Below, one piece after another: positions 44,291 through 53,347 of a DNA stretch of 64,000 nucleotides. A program made the position numbers and the translations under genes. The DNA is taken from assembly GCF_014268595.2 (NCBI RefSeq), contig NZ_CP077091.1:890501-954500 (forward strand), read 5' to 3'. Under the pieces are notes generated by a model that was not told the DNA's origin, searched no databases, and was given only the letters and a program-made list of their open reading frames with translations. The stretch's first letter is position 1. The number at the start of each line of letters is the position of its first letter. This stretch comes from Pseudomonas hamedanensis (GTDB taxonomy: Bacteria; Pseudomonadota; Gammaproteobacteria; Pseudomonadales; Pseudomonadaceae).

Positions 44291-46605
44291 GCTACAGCGT
44301 TGCAGTGCGCGCGTTGTGTGAGTTCACCGCCAAGACCGGTGACCTCGACCTGCGCTTCACCCCGTCGCCGACAGCGCTGGAAGGCATTGTCGGCCATCGC
44401 ACCGTGGCCGCGCGGCGCAGCGCGCACTACCAGAGCGAAGTGGCGCTGGAAGGCGAGTTCCGCCAGTTGAAAGTCAAGGGCAGGGCGGACGGCTACGATC
44501 CGGCGCAAAACTGCCTGGAAGAAGTCAAAACCTACCGTGGCGATTTGAGCAAGCAACCGGCCAATCACCGCCAGTTGCACTGGGCGCAGGCGAAGATCTA
44601 CGGCTGGTTGATGTGCGGCAAGCTGGGTCTTGAGCAGATCAACCTGGCGCTGGTGTACTTCGACATCGTCAGCGAAAAGGAGACGTGCCTGATCGAGGCG
44701 TACAGCGCTGAGGCGCTCAAAACGTTTTTCGAACAGCAATGCGCGCTGTTCCTGCACTGGGCCGAACAGGAAATGGCCCATCGTCAGGCGCGCAATCTGG
44801 CAGCGCAGCAACTGGCATTTCCTCATGCCGACTTTCGTCCGGGCCAGCGGCATCTGGCCGAGTCGGTGTTCAAGGCGGTCAGCACCGGTCGCTGCCTGAT
44901 GGCCCAGGCCCCGACCGGAATCGGCAAAACCCTCGGCACGCTGTTTCCCATGCTCAAGGCGCTGGCACCGCAGCAGCTGGACAAGGTGTTCTTTCTCACG
45001 GCCAAGACGCCGGGGCGCAAGCTGGCACTCGATGCCAGTCAGGTGTTGTTCGCCCAATCGCCGGCCTTGCCGTTGCGGGTTCTGGAAATGGTCGCGCGGG
45101 ACAAGGCTTGCGAGCATCCGGACAAAGCCTGTCACGGCGAATCCTGCCCGCTGGCGCAGGGTTTTTACGACCGCTTGCCCGCCGCCCGTGAAGCCGCGGC
45201 CCGGGTCAACCTGCTGGATCAGGCGGCGATGCGTGAAGTCGCCGCGCAGCACGCGGTGTGCCCGTATTACCTGAGCCAGGAAATGGCCCGCTGGGCTGAC
45301 GTGGTGGTCGCCGACTACAACTATTACTTCGATTTCAGTGCGCTGCTGTTCGGCCTGGCGCAGCTCAATCAATGGAAAGTCGCGGTGTTGGCCGACGAGG
45401 CGCACAACCTGGTTGAGCGCGGCCGGCAAATGTACAGCGCCAGCCTTGATCAGTTCACCCTCGCCAGCGTGCGTAAAACCGCACCCGCAGCGCTGAAAAA
45501 AGCCCTGCAACGGATCAACCGCGAATGGAACGCCCTGCATGCCCCGCAACTGGCGGCGTATCAGGCGTACGACAAGCCCCCGGAAAAACTGCTGCAAGCG
45601 ATTGCCCTGGCCTGCGGCGCGATCGGCGATTACCTCAATGAGCATCCGCAGGGTCTGGACAGCGGACTACAGAATTTCTATTTCGACTTGCTGCAGTTTG
45701 CCCGTGTCGCGGAGTTGTATGACGCGCATTACCTGTTCGACATCAGCAAACGCGACCTCGACCGCCCGCGTCCGATGTCGCAACTGTGTTTGCGTAACGT
45801 GGTGCCGGCGGCGTTCATCGGGCCACGATTGAAAGCGGCGCGCAGCAGCGTGCTGTTCTCGGCGACGCTCAGTCCGCGTGATTATTACGCCGATCTGCTC
45901 GGCACCCCGGGCGATACGGTGTGGATCGACGTCGAATCGCCCTTTGCCGCCGAGCAGTTGCAGGTCCGCATCGTCAGCCAGATCTCGACCCGTTTCAATC
46001 ACCGTCAGGCCTCGCTGGAACCCATCGTCGAACTGATTGCACGCCAGTTCGCTGAGCGCCCGGGTAATTATCTGGCGTTTTTCAGCAGCTTCGATTACGT
46101 GCAGCAAGTGGCGACCTTGCTGGCTGAGCGCCATCCCCGGATTCCCTTGTGGCAACAGTCGCGGGGCATGGCCGAAGGGGCGCGACAAGCCTTCCTCGAC
46201 CAGTTCACCGCGGACAGCCAAGGCGTCGGTTTTGCTGTGCTGGGTGGCGCGTTCGGCGAAGGCATCGATTTGCCCGGCGCCCGGTTGATCGGCGCATTCA
46301 TTGCCACCCTCGGGCTGGCGCAGCTCAATCCGGTCAACGAACAACTGAAGCGGCGCATGGCGGCGATCTTCGGTGCCGGTTATGACTACACCTACCTGTA
46401 TCCGGGGGTGCAGAAAGTCGTACAGGCCGCCGGCCGGGTGATTCGCACCCGTGAAGATCGGGGTGTGGTGGTACTGATTGACGACCGCTTTGCCGAATCC
46501 CGGGTCCAGCAGCTGTTACCGCGCTGGTGGGCGCTCAAAAACGACCCGGTGGCTGTCCAATTCGACGCAATGACGCATACTTCAGCACATGACACTGTGC
46601 GGTGA
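44287..46605 (+). CDS. Rad3/DinG-like Fe-S helicase with RecB/Cas4-like N-terminal domain
   Basis: The start taken is TTG at 44287 (LSYSVAVRALCEFTAKT), with GGAG upstream and a TTGA overlap with the previous stop; an ATG at 44257 would add ten residues. It has 772 residues. N-terminal nuclease-like pattern: Asp68 in GRADGY, Glu79-Val-Lys81, and QAKIYGWLM (Gln101, Tyr105), as in RecB/Cas4 nucleases. The helicase follows: Walker A APTGIGKT (Lys214), iron-sulphur Cys275, Cys282, Cys287 and Cys325, DEAH at 370-373, and VQAAGRVIRTREDRGVVVLIDDR (split by length) as motif VI. It should unwind DNA 5'-3'. Its partner is the FAN1-like nuclease. Confidence 0.9.
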   Translation: MSYSVAVRALCEFTAKTGDLDLRFTPSPTALEGIVGHRTVAARRSAHYQSEVALEGEFRQLKVKGRADGYDPAQNCLEEVKTYRGDLSKQPANHRQLHWAQAKIYGWLMCGKLGLEQINLALVYFDIVSEKETCLIEAYSAEALKTFFEQQCALFLHWAEQEMAHRQARNLAAQQLAFPHADFRPGQRHLAESVFKAVSTGRCLMAQAPTGIGKTLGTLFPMLKALAPQQLDKVFFLTAKTPGRKLALDASQVLFAQSPALPLRVLEMVARDKACEHPDKACHGESCPLAQGFYDRLPAAREAAARVNLLDQAAMREVAAQHAVCPYYLSQEMARWADVVVADYNYYFDFSALLFGLAQLNQWKVAVLADEAHNLVERGRQMYSASLDQFTLASVRKTAPAALKKALQRINREWNALHAPQLAAYQAYDKPPEKLLQAIALACGAIGDYLNEHPQGLDSGLQNFYFDLLQFARVAELYDAHYLFDISKRDLDRPRPMSQLCLRNVVPAAFIGPRLKAARSSVLFSATLSPRDYYADLLGTPGDTVWIDVESPFAAEQLQVRIVSQISTRFNHRQASLEPIVELIARQFAERPGNYLAFFSSFDYVQQVATLLAERHPRIPLWQQSRGMAEGARQAFLDQFTADSQGVGFAVLGGAFGEGIDLPGARLIGAFIATLGLAQLNPVNEQLKRRMAAIFGAGYDYTYLYPGVQKVVQAAGRVIRTREDRGVVVLIDDRFAESRVQQLLPRWWALKNDPVAVQFDAMTHTSAHDTVR

Positions 46606-48551
46606 AAGTGATGAGTGAACACAACAGGACGGCTGCGATCGAGGAGCGGCGTTTCAGGCTGCTGATCGATGCGGTTGTCGACTACGCGATCTACATGATC
46701 GACCCGGATGGCATCATCACCAGTTGGAACTCCGGCGCCAAGCGGTTCAAGGGTTACGAGAAAAACGAAATCCTTGGCGAGCATTTCTCGCGGTTCTACA
46801 CCCCTGACGACCGTGCTGCAGGCCTGCCGCAACAGGCGCTCGACACCGCGATCAACGAAGGACGCTTTGAAGGCGAAGGCTGGCGGGTACGCAAGGACGG
46901 CACGCATTTCTGGTCGCACGTGGTGATCGATCCGATCATCGACACCAATGGCCAGTTGCTGGGTTTCGCCAAGATCACCCGCGACCTGACCGACCGCAAG
47001 ATGGCCGAGGAAACCCTCAAGCAAAGCGAACAGCAGTTTCGCCTGCTGGTGCAGGGCGTTACGGATTACGCGATCTACATGCTCAGCCCCGAGGGGCGCG
47101 TCAGCAACTGGAACCAGGGCGCCCAGCGGATCAAGGGCTATCTGCCGGAAGAAATCATCGGTCAGCATTTTTCAATCTTCTACACCCCGGAAGACCGCGA
47201 TAACGGCGAGCCGCAGCGGGCGCTGGAAATCGCCACCCGCGAGGGGCGCTTCGAAAACCGAAGCTGGCGGATGCGCAAGGACGGCACGCGTTTCCTGGCC
47301 CACGTGGTGGTCGATGCGATTCGCGGTGACACGGGCACGCTGCTGGGTTTTGCCAAGATCACCCGTGACGTGACCGAGGCCCACGAAGCGCAGGTGGCGC
47401 TGGAGAAAACCCGCGAAGCGTTGTTCCAGGCGCAGAAGATGCAGGCTATCGGACAGCTCAGCGGCGGCATCGCCCATGACTTCAACAACCTGCTGACGGT
47501 GATTCTCGGCAACCTGGAAATCGTCCAGAAGCGCGTGGGTGACGACGCCAGGATCGGTCGCCTCCTGGAGAATGCCACTCAAGGTGCCTTGCGCGGCGTA
47601 TCGCTGACCCAGCGCATGCTGGCGTTCGCCCGCCGCCAGGAACTCAAGACCGAGTCGGTCGATATCCCGCAACTGGTGCAAGGTATCACCGGGCTGCTGC
47701 GCAGCTCGCTGGGACCGGGAATCCGCATCGAGACGCGGTTTCCCGAGGGGCTGGAACCGGTACTCGCCGACAACAATCAATTGGAACTGGCGTTGCTCAA
47801 CCTGGCCACCAACGCCCGCGATGCCATGCCAGAAGGTGGCTGCGTGATCATCGCTGCGCAACCGCAAGTGGTGCTTGAACAAAGCCATGCGACGCTGGCG
47901 GCGGGGCGTTATGTCTGCCTGAGTCTGACCGATGATGGCGAGGGCATGGACGCTAGCACCTTGTCCTCGGCCAGGGACCCGTTTTTCACCACCAAGGGCT
48001 TGGGCAAAGGCACCGGGCTGGGGCTGTCGATGGTGCATGGCTTTATCGAACAGTTGGGCGGGCGTTTCGTCCTCAAAAGTGAAAAAGGCCACGGCACCAC
48101 CGCTGAACTGTGGATTCCGGTGGCCGGCGAGGGCGCGCCAAGCCGGTCACAGAGCCGGTCTGCCGAGCCAATCACGGTGCCAAGGCTCAGCGTACTGGTG
48201 GTGGACGACGACTCTCTGGTGCTCACCAGCACCAGTCTGTTGCTGGAGGACCTCGGCCATCGGGTGGTCAGTGCTACCTCGGGCAATCAGGCCCTGAAGC
48301 TGTTCGATGCGGGCGAAGTCATCGACCTGATGATCACCGACATGGCCATGCCGCACATGAGCGGTGCGCAACTGGCGCATGCCGTGCGTTTGCTCAAGCC
48401 GGACCTGCCGATCATTCTCGCCACCGGTTATGCCGAACGCCTGGAAGGGTTCGCCGCGCAACTGCCACGACTGCCCAAGCCATTCACGCAGATGAACCTG
48501 GTCGAAATCATCGCCCGGTCGATGAAAAGGGACACTGGTCGATCCGGCTGA
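46602..48551 (+). CDS. PAS-PAS hybrid sensor histidine kinase
   Basis: A 649-residue soluble kinase. GTG at 46602 overlaps the helicase stop by four bases; ATG 46611 is the alternative. Two PAS domains (about 18-130 and 140-255) share the pattern DYAIYM...W..GA.R.KGY, with a PAC tail FAKITRDLTDR. The dimerisation/phosphoacceptor site is SGGIAHDFNNLL. The ATPase has NLATNARDAM, DDGEGMD and GKGTGLGLSM. A receiver domain at about 528-645 has Asp in LMITDMAMPH and Lys in RLPKPFT. No transmembrane segment is seen. The signal is unknown; PAS domains could bind haem, flavin or a small ligand. Coupling to a DNA repair helicase is unusual. Confidence 0.92.
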   Translation: MKVMSEHNRTAAIEERRFRLLIDAVVDYAIYMIDPDGIITSWNSGAKRFKGYEKNEILGEHFSRFYTPDDRAAGLPQQALDTAINEGRFEGEGWRVRKDGTHFWSHVVIDPIIDTNGQLLGFAKITRDLTDRKMAEETLKQSEQQFRLLVQGVTDYAIYMLSPEGRVSNWNQGAQRIKGYLPEEIIGQHFSIFYTPEDRDNGEPQRALEIATREGRFENRSWRMRKDGTRFLAHVVVDAIRGDTGTLLGFAKITRDVTEAHEAQVALEKTREALFQAQKMQAIGQLSGGIAHDFNNLLTVILGNLEIVQKRVGDDARIGRLLENATQGALRGVSLTQRMLAFARRQELKTESVDIPQLVQGITGLLRSSLGPGIRIETRFPEGLEPVLADNNQLELALLNLATNARDAMPEGGCVIIAAQPQVVLEQSHATLAAGRYVCLSLTDDGEGMDASTLSSARDPFFTTKGLGKGTGLGLSMVHGFIEQLGGRFVLKSEKGHGTTAELWIPVAGEGAPSRSQSRSAEPITVPRLSVLVVDDDSLVLTSTSLLLEDLGHRVVSATSGNQALKLFDAGEVIDLMITDMAMPHMSGAQLAHAVRLLKPDLPIILATGYAERLEGFAAQLPRLPKPFTQMNLVEIIARSMKRDTGRSG

Positions 48552-48607
48552 ACTTGTCGGAATACGCAGCCTTCCAATGGTCTTTATTCATCTGGAGGGC
48601 GCGTCTT

Positions 48608-49138
48608 TTGCCTCGCATACTGACTCAGTCGACCGCTGAAGAAACCCTGACCGAACATAACGCCAAGATGTTCGGCTCGCCCAAGGAACGGCTGGATTTC
48701 TATCGCCGGGAAATCCAGTACGAGACCAGCATCCTCGCCAATCGCACCGACGCCTATCTGGCGGCGCAGTCGTTTCTGGTGATCGCCTTCGCCTCGTGCA
48801 TGGCTAACCTCAATCCGGAATGGGGCAAGATGTTCACCCTGGTGGTGCCGCCGTTTCTGGCGTTGCTCGGCGTGCTCAGTTCGCTCAACGCCTGGCCGGG
48901 GATTCGCGCGGCGTACGACATCATTGACCACTGGCATTTCAAGCAAAGCCAATTGCTGCACAGTGAACCGGTGATGGGCCTGGCCTATGACGAGTCGCCG
49001 CTGTTCAGCGAGATGGAATCGAGCCACAAGGGCTATCGCAAGTCGCTGCTGTTTTCGGTGCGCACGCCGTGGATCTTTGCCACGTTCTGGGTTTTGTTGG
49101 GCGTTTATGCGGTGTTTATTCAGGTGACCAATCCATGA
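48608..49138 (+). CDS. Two-helix membrane protein of unknown function
   Basis: A 177-residue protein. GGAGG nine bases before TTG 48608 is the best start; an ATG at 48668 would remove 20 residues. The soluble N-terminus (FGSPKERLDFYRREIQYETS) precedes two membrane segments (MFTLVVPPFLALLGVLSSL, about 78-96, and WIFATFWVLLGVYAVFI near the end). Between them is a conserved-looking loop (HWHFKQSQLLHSEPVMG). It resembles small octameric RipA-type membrane proteins in layout only; I am not sure of that assignment. It lies 56 bases after the hybrid kinase, on the same strand. Confidence 0.65.
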   Translation: MPRILTQSTAEETLTEHNAKMFGSPKERLDFYRREIQYETSILANRTDAYLAAQSFLVIAFASCMANLNPEWGKMFTLVVPPFLALLGVLSSLNAWPGIRAAYDIIDHWHFKQSQLLHSEPVMGLAYDESPLFSEMESSHKGYRKSLLFSVRTPWIFATFWVLLGVYAVFIQVTNP

Positions 49139-49194
49139 GGTGGATGGGCCGACGAGTCGCTTGCGCTGAATTGGTGGTGGGGCGGGATGTCTCC

Positions 49195-49232
49195 TCACCC
49201 CAGCCCTCTGGCGAAAGAGAGCGCTGGGGTGA
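49195..49232. repeat. Inverted repeat between convergent genes
   Basis: TCACCCCAGC and GCTGGGGTGA pair over an 18-base loop. It stands between the membrane protein gene and the convergent 109-residue gene, so it may act as a two-way transcript end, though there is no T run. Confidence 0.6.
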
Positions 49233-49243
49233 TGAGTCTTGGA

Positions 49244-49573
49244 TTACGCCGTCTCAAGCTCACGTCGCGTTTGCACGGCATTCTGCACCGCCGCTGGAAT
49301 GGGCGGGAAATCTTCGTTCAAGACATACAAATGGTCGATCGCGTCTTCAAACTTCGCATCGGCTTTCTTGCGCAAGGCTCGGTATTGCTCGAATCGCTCG
49401 AAGTCCGTCGGGGTCGTTTCAAGCAGTTCGTTCGCCGCTTTGTTCAGCGCGTGGGCTTCTTCGAACAGTTGGCGGTTGCGTTCCAGAGCCAGCGCTCTGC
49501 AAGCCTTGATTTGCGCAGGAGTCGAGCATTCGTTCATGACCGTGACCTTAATGTTGTCGAGGTTCCTTTTCAT
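49244..49573 (-). CDS. Hypothetical helical protein, 109 residues
   Basis: A small soluble protein, mostly helical and rich in Glu, Ala, Lys and Arg (AQIKACRALALERNRQLFEE; RFEQYRALRKKADAKFED). No signal peptide or membrane segment. It may start at the first ATG (MKRNLDNI) or at MNECSTP twelve codons later. No family recognised. It stands 148 bases downstream of the antiporter gene on the same strand. Confidence 0.65.
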   Translation of the reverse strand: MKRNLDNIKVTVMNECSTPAQIKACRALALERNRQLFEEAHALNKAANELLETTPTDFERFEQYRALRKKADAKFEDAIDHLYVLNEDFPPIPAAVQNAVQTRRELETA

Positions 49574-49721
49574 AGGCAGCGTGCCGCAGGGGAACCGAAC
49601 CTGCCGGGCCGCGCCGGGTGATTGGCGCGGTTAATGTTGTGACCCGCGCTCGGGGCTGGCTGATCCATTTTTTTGCAGAAAAAAATTCGATTATTTCCAA
49701 CGATTTGAAGCGCTTGAAAAA

Positions 49722-51065
49722 TCAGCTTTTTCGTTTCTTCAACTGCTCGTACCGCGCAAGCATTGGCTGCGTACTCACGCCGTGCAGGAGAATGCTCAGG
49801 GCCAGCACGGATAAGGTGATGTCGGTGCACACCGTCGCCACCTCGGCGCTCAAGCCGTGGTTCAAGGCAAAAAACAGATAAAACAGACTGCCGATGCCGC
49901 GAATGCCAAACCAGCCGATCAGCCCGCGTTGGGGCCAACTGAGCAAGCTGCCCCAAGGCATCACGGCCACGCTCAGCGGACGAATCAGACAAAACAGTAC
50001 CGCGCCAATCCACAACGCTCGCCAATCCCAATGGGCAATCAGTACGACGCCGAGCAGGGTGACCAGAAACACTTCCATCGCTCGCTCGACCAGGCTGCCG
50101 AAGGCGAGCATGTCGCCCATCATGATGCCGGCGGCCACCTGGCTGTCCTGCAGTTGCGCGGTATCGCCATGCACCGCGTCCTGCGGTTCGACGTTCTGAT
50201 GGCCAACCACGGGTTGCACCAGCTGCTCGGCCGGTGGTTGGGTGACGCCGGTGGATTTGACTTCCTCCTGGCGTAAGCCGAGGCCTGCGGCGAACACTGA
50301 GAGAAATCCGTAGCCGCCTATTGCATCCGCAGCCACGTAAGCCAGTGCAATTAACGCCAGCGTGAGGTAGTCATTTGGCCCCAGTGTGCTGTCCTCATTG
50401 TGAATCCGCAGTGACAGGGCGATGCGGCCGATGCCACGGCCCATCCAGTAACCGGTCAGCAGACCCGCCGGCACGGCCCACAACAGGCTGCGCAACACCC
50501 AGTCCTGCCATTCACCGGGGCTGCCATCGCCGTGCAACAACAGCAGGCCGAGAATTACAAAAGGGAACGCAACGCCGTCGTTGAGTCCAGCCTCTCCGGA
50601 AAGGCCGAAACGCACGCTGTCGACGTCCTGCGCATCGTTGACCTGCACCAGCGCGGCGAGGACCGGATCGGTCGGTGCGAGAATCGCGCCGATGAGCAAT
50701 GACGGCCCCCACGGCAATTGCAGGCCCCAATGCAGCAGCAGGCACACGCCGATGATCGTCAGCAGCATGACCGGCCCGGCGAGGCCGAAAGCGATGCACC
50801 AGGTTTTGTTGCGCAGCGGCAGGCGCAATTTCAATCCGCAGACAAACAGCGAAAAGAGCACCGCGACTTCAGTCAGGTGCTCCATCCATAGCGAAGCGTT
50901 TTCCAGCGACAGTTTCAGCAGGTTCAGGCCACTGGGGCCGATAACGATGCCTAGCAGCAGGCACACCGCTGACGTTGTGACCGGCAGCCAGCGCAGCCAC
51001 GAAGAGGTCAGGGCCAGGGTCAGCAGCACGCCGCCGAGCACCGCGACCCATACGCTGAAGTTCAT
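49722..51065 (-). CDS. Cation/proton antiporter (CPA1, NhaP-like)
   Basis: A 447-residue inner-membrane transporter with about 12 helices. The transport motif GAILAPTDPVLAALVQV contains the Thr-Asp-Pro unit of the CPA1 family, and SGEAGLNDGVAFPFVILG holds the second essential Asp (NDG). It exchanges Na+ or K+ for H+. The second half has a loop with Gln/Val/Glu-rich sequence (VKSTGVTQPPAEQLVQPVVG) not typical of the core. Ends with a basic tail (RYEQLKKRKS). Confidence 0.92.
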   Translation of the reverse strand: MNFSVWVAVLGGVLLTLALTSSWLRWLPVTTSAVCLLLGIVIGPSGLNLLKLSLENASLWMEHLTEVAVLFSLFVCGLKLRLPLRNKTWCIAFGLAGPVMLLTIIGVCLLLHWGLQLPWGPSLLIGAILAPTDPVLAALVQVNDAQDVDSVRFGLSGEAGLNDGVAFPFVILGLLLLHGDGSPGEWQDWVLRSLLWAVPAGLLTGYWMGRGIGRIALSLRIHNEDSTLGPNDYLTLALIALAYVAADAIGGYGFLSVFAAGLGLRQEEVKSTGVTQPPAEQLVQPVVGHQNVEPQDAVHGDTAQLQDSQVAAGIMMGDMLAFGSLVERAMEVFLVTLLGVVLIAHWDWRALWIGAVLFCLIRPLSVAVMPWGSLLSWPQRGLIGWFGIRGIGSLFYLFFALNHGLSAEVATVCTDITLSVLALSILLHGVSTQPMLARYEQLKKRKS

Positions 51066-51107
51066 CTTCGGGCACCGCCACGTGTCGTCAGGCGCAAACG
51101 CACCGGA

Positions 51108-51719
51108 TCAACCCGCATGGGTGCGCAAATACTCAGGCGTGAGCACGTTGAACCACAGCAGGATCATCGACACCAGGATTGTCACCAGCACCAGCAGACC
51201 GACGCCCCAGACACTCGCCGAGTACAACAGGCCTTGCTCCCGGCGTTCATGCATGAACGTCGGCAGACCGACGAACAACAGGAACGTCGAATACACCGAT
51301 GCCGCCCCCAGCACCAGAATGGCCAGCCAGCGGCTTGGGTAAAGGCCGGCGATTCCGGCGATGAAAAAAGGCGTCACGGTGTAGGCGGCAAAGCCGATGC
51401 ACTGATTTGGCGTCGGGCGGGTATCGAAGGAGCGCGACATCCAGCGGATGAAACCGCCCATCAACGCCACGCCGATAACTATGGTCAGGTACAGCAAAAC
51501 GCACAACTGAACAGCGCTCGCGGCGCTCAGCTTGACCGTCTCACCCGCGGCGAGGCTCCAGCCGACATAGGTGGTGCCGACGAACAGGCAGACAGCAGGA
51601 ATCAGCGCCAGGACCAGCAAATGCGCAAGATAGTGGCGCGGATGAGCCTCTTCTTCGCGGCGGATATCGGTCCAGGCGAAATTGGGTTGGGTGAAGAGTT
51701 TGACGATCGGTGCGGACAT
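51108..51719 (-). CDS. Yip1-family inner-membrane protein
   Basis: AAGGAGATC precedes the ATG at 51719, giving 203 residues (MSAPIVKLFTQPNFAWTDIR); the longer frame to 51776 lacks a ribosome-binding site. About five membrane helices include LVLALIPAVCLFVGTTY and LCVLLYLTIVIGVALMG. The N-terminal LF.P...W..I pattern and the FAAYTVTPFFIAGIAGLYP segment match the Yip1 domain. Its bacterial function is unknown. Same strand as, and 42 bases downstream gap from, the antiporter gene. Confidence 0.85.
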   Translation of the reverse strand: MSAPIVKLFTQPNFAWTDIRREEEAHPRHYLAHLLVLALIPAVCLFVGTTYVGWSLAAGETVKLSAASAVQLCVLLYLTIVIGVALMGGFIRWMSRSFDTRPTPNQCIGFAAYTVTPFFIAGIAGLYPSRWLAILVLGAASVYSTFLLFVGLPTFMHERREQGLLYSASVWGVGLLVLVTILVSMILLWFNVLTPEYLRTHAG

Positions 51720-51806
51720 GACGATCTCCTTTTCCTGACGGCCCGTTGGGCGCTTACAGGTATGGAGAGGCGTCATGCCGCTGGGTTCAGTTTTTCTTGA
51801 ACACGG

Positions 51807-52664
51807 TTACAGCATCGGTTTGCCGCCGGTCACGCCGTAGCGCTGGCCGGTGATGTAACTGGCTTGATCCGACGCCAGCAGCACGTAGATCGGCGCGACT
51901 TCCACCGGCTGGCCGGGGCGGCCGAGTGGCGTGTTGCCACCGAAGTTCTGCACTTCTTCCTCGGGCATGGTCGAGACGATCAACGGCGTCCAGATCGGTC
52001 CGGGTGCCACGCTGTTCACGCGGATTTCCTTAGGCCCGAGCATCTGCGCCAGGCCACCGGTGAAGTTGGCGATGGCGCCTTTGGTGGTGGCGTAGGCGAG
52101 CAGGGTGGGTTTGGGCATGTCCGAATTGACCGAACTGGTGTTGATGATCGATGAACCGGGACGCATGTGTTTGATCGCCGCCTGGCACAAGCGGAAGATC
52201 GCGGTGATGTTGACGTCGAAGGTCATCACCCATTCGTCATCGGGGATGTCTTCGAAGTTCTCGTGGGTCATCTGGAACGCTGCGTTGTTCACTAGCACGT
52301 CAATACGCCCGAAGCGTTCAACGGTCTTGTCGACCAGCGCCTGGCAATGGGCTTTTTCGGCGATATCGCCAGGCAGCAATAGGCATTGACGCCCGGCCTG
52401 TTCAACCCAGCGTGCGGTTTCCTGGGCGTCTTCGTGTTCGTTGAGGTAGGCGACGGCGACGTCGGCGCCCTCACGGGCAAAGGCAATCGCCACCGCGCGG
52501 CCGATGCCGCTGTCAGCGCCGGTGATCAGGGCGATCTTGCCGCTCAGTCGCCCGGAGCCAACGTAGCTTTGCTCGCCGCAGTCGGGGTACGGTTCCATTT
52601 TACGCTGCGAGCCGGGCACCGGTTGGGCTTGTTGGGGGAAGGGTGGTTTTGGATAGTCAGTCAT
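51807..52664 (-). CDS. Short-chain dehydrogenase/reductase (YghA-like)
   Basis: A 285-residue SDR of the extended YghA/general stress 39 type, with the Pro/Gln-rich opening (PKPPFPQQAQPVPGSQRKME) that this subgroup shares. NAD(P) motif ITGADSGIGRAVAIAFA; catalytic Ser in NTSSVNS, Tyr and Lys in LAYATTKGA. The end YITGQRYGVTGGKPML is typical. It oxidises or reduces an unknown alcohol or aldehyde; stress-related expression is known for relatives. Monocistronic, with the REP array upstream. Confidence 0.92.
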   Translation of the reverse strand: MTDYPKPPFPQQAQPVPGSQRKMEPYPDCGEQSYVGSGRLSGKIALITGADSGIGRAVAIAFAREGADVAVAYLNEHEDAQETARWVEQAGRQCLLLPGDIAEKAHCQALVDKTVERFGRIDVLVNNAAFQMTHENFEDIPDDEWVMTFDVNITAIFRLCQAAIKHMRPGSSIINTSSVNSDMPKPTLLAYATTKGAIANFTGGLAQMLGPKEIRVNSVAPGPIWTPLIVSTMPEEEVQNFGGNTPLGRPGQPVEVAPIYVLLASDQASYITGQRYGVTGGKPML

Positions 52665-52772
52665 CGCGGGTCTCCTGATTTCAAGGCCAGTGTTCGGGGT
52701 TGACCCGATGGCTTTGCCTTGAGTTCGATCGGATTTGCAGCGGATTTAGTTCGCGGAGATCGCATCCAAATG

Positions 52773-53266
52773 TGGGAGCGAGCCCCCTCCCACAATTGGT
52801 TTTGTGGCGGGCAGTAATAACTCTGGTGTACTCCAAACCTGTGGGAGCGGGCTTGCTCGCGAAGGCGCCGGGTCAGTGACATCAATGCTGACTGGCCCAC
52901 CACCTTCGGGAGCAAGCCCCCTCCCACAATTGGTCTTGTGGTGGGCAGTAATAACTCTGGTGTACCTAAACCTGTGGGAGCGGGCTTGCTCGCGAAGGCG
53001 CCGGGTCAGTGACATCAATGCTGACTGGCCCACCACCTTCGGGAGCAAGCCCCCTCCCACAATTGGTTTTGTGGCGGTCAGTAATAACTCTGGTGTACCC
53101 AAACCTGTGGGAGCGGGCTTGCTCCCGAAGGCGCCGGGTCAGTGACATCAATGCTGACTGGCCCGCCACCTTCGGGAGCAAGCTCCCTCCCACAATTGGT
53201 TTTGTGGTGGTCAGTAATAACTCTGGTGTACCTGAACCTGTGGGAGCGGGCTTGCTCGCGAAGGCA
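52773..53266. repeat. Tandem array of 133-bp units each holding an inverted REP pair
   Basis: Three full units start at 52841, 52974 and 53107 with exactly 133-base spacing, flanked by a partial unit on the left (from 52773) and on the right (to about 53266). Each has GTGGGAGCGGGCTTGCTCGCG facing GGGAGCAAGCCCCCTCCCAC, then a shared spacer with AGTAATAACTCTGGTGTACC. A few bases differ between units. It fills the gap between the SDR and zapE-like genes and leaves no room for a gene; frames across it are artefacts of the repetition. Confidence 0.92.
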
Positions 53267-53347
53267 ATTGATCGGTTTGGAAACCTTGGCTGACCCACCG
53301 CTTTCGTGCAGCGCCGCTCGTGTCGCGGTCATGGCATACTGCCGCGC

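Noticed and set aside
52773-53266. CRISPR array
   Set aside because: Units are 133 bases with internal palindromes and the spacer parts are also identical between units, so this is a tandem REP array and not repeats with unique spacers. No cas genes are near.
52746-53298. Several repetitive open frames in both strands with similar peptides
   Set aside because: They come from the 133-bp REP array, where the repeated unit keeps frames open; the peptides mirror the DNA repeat and there is no start signal.
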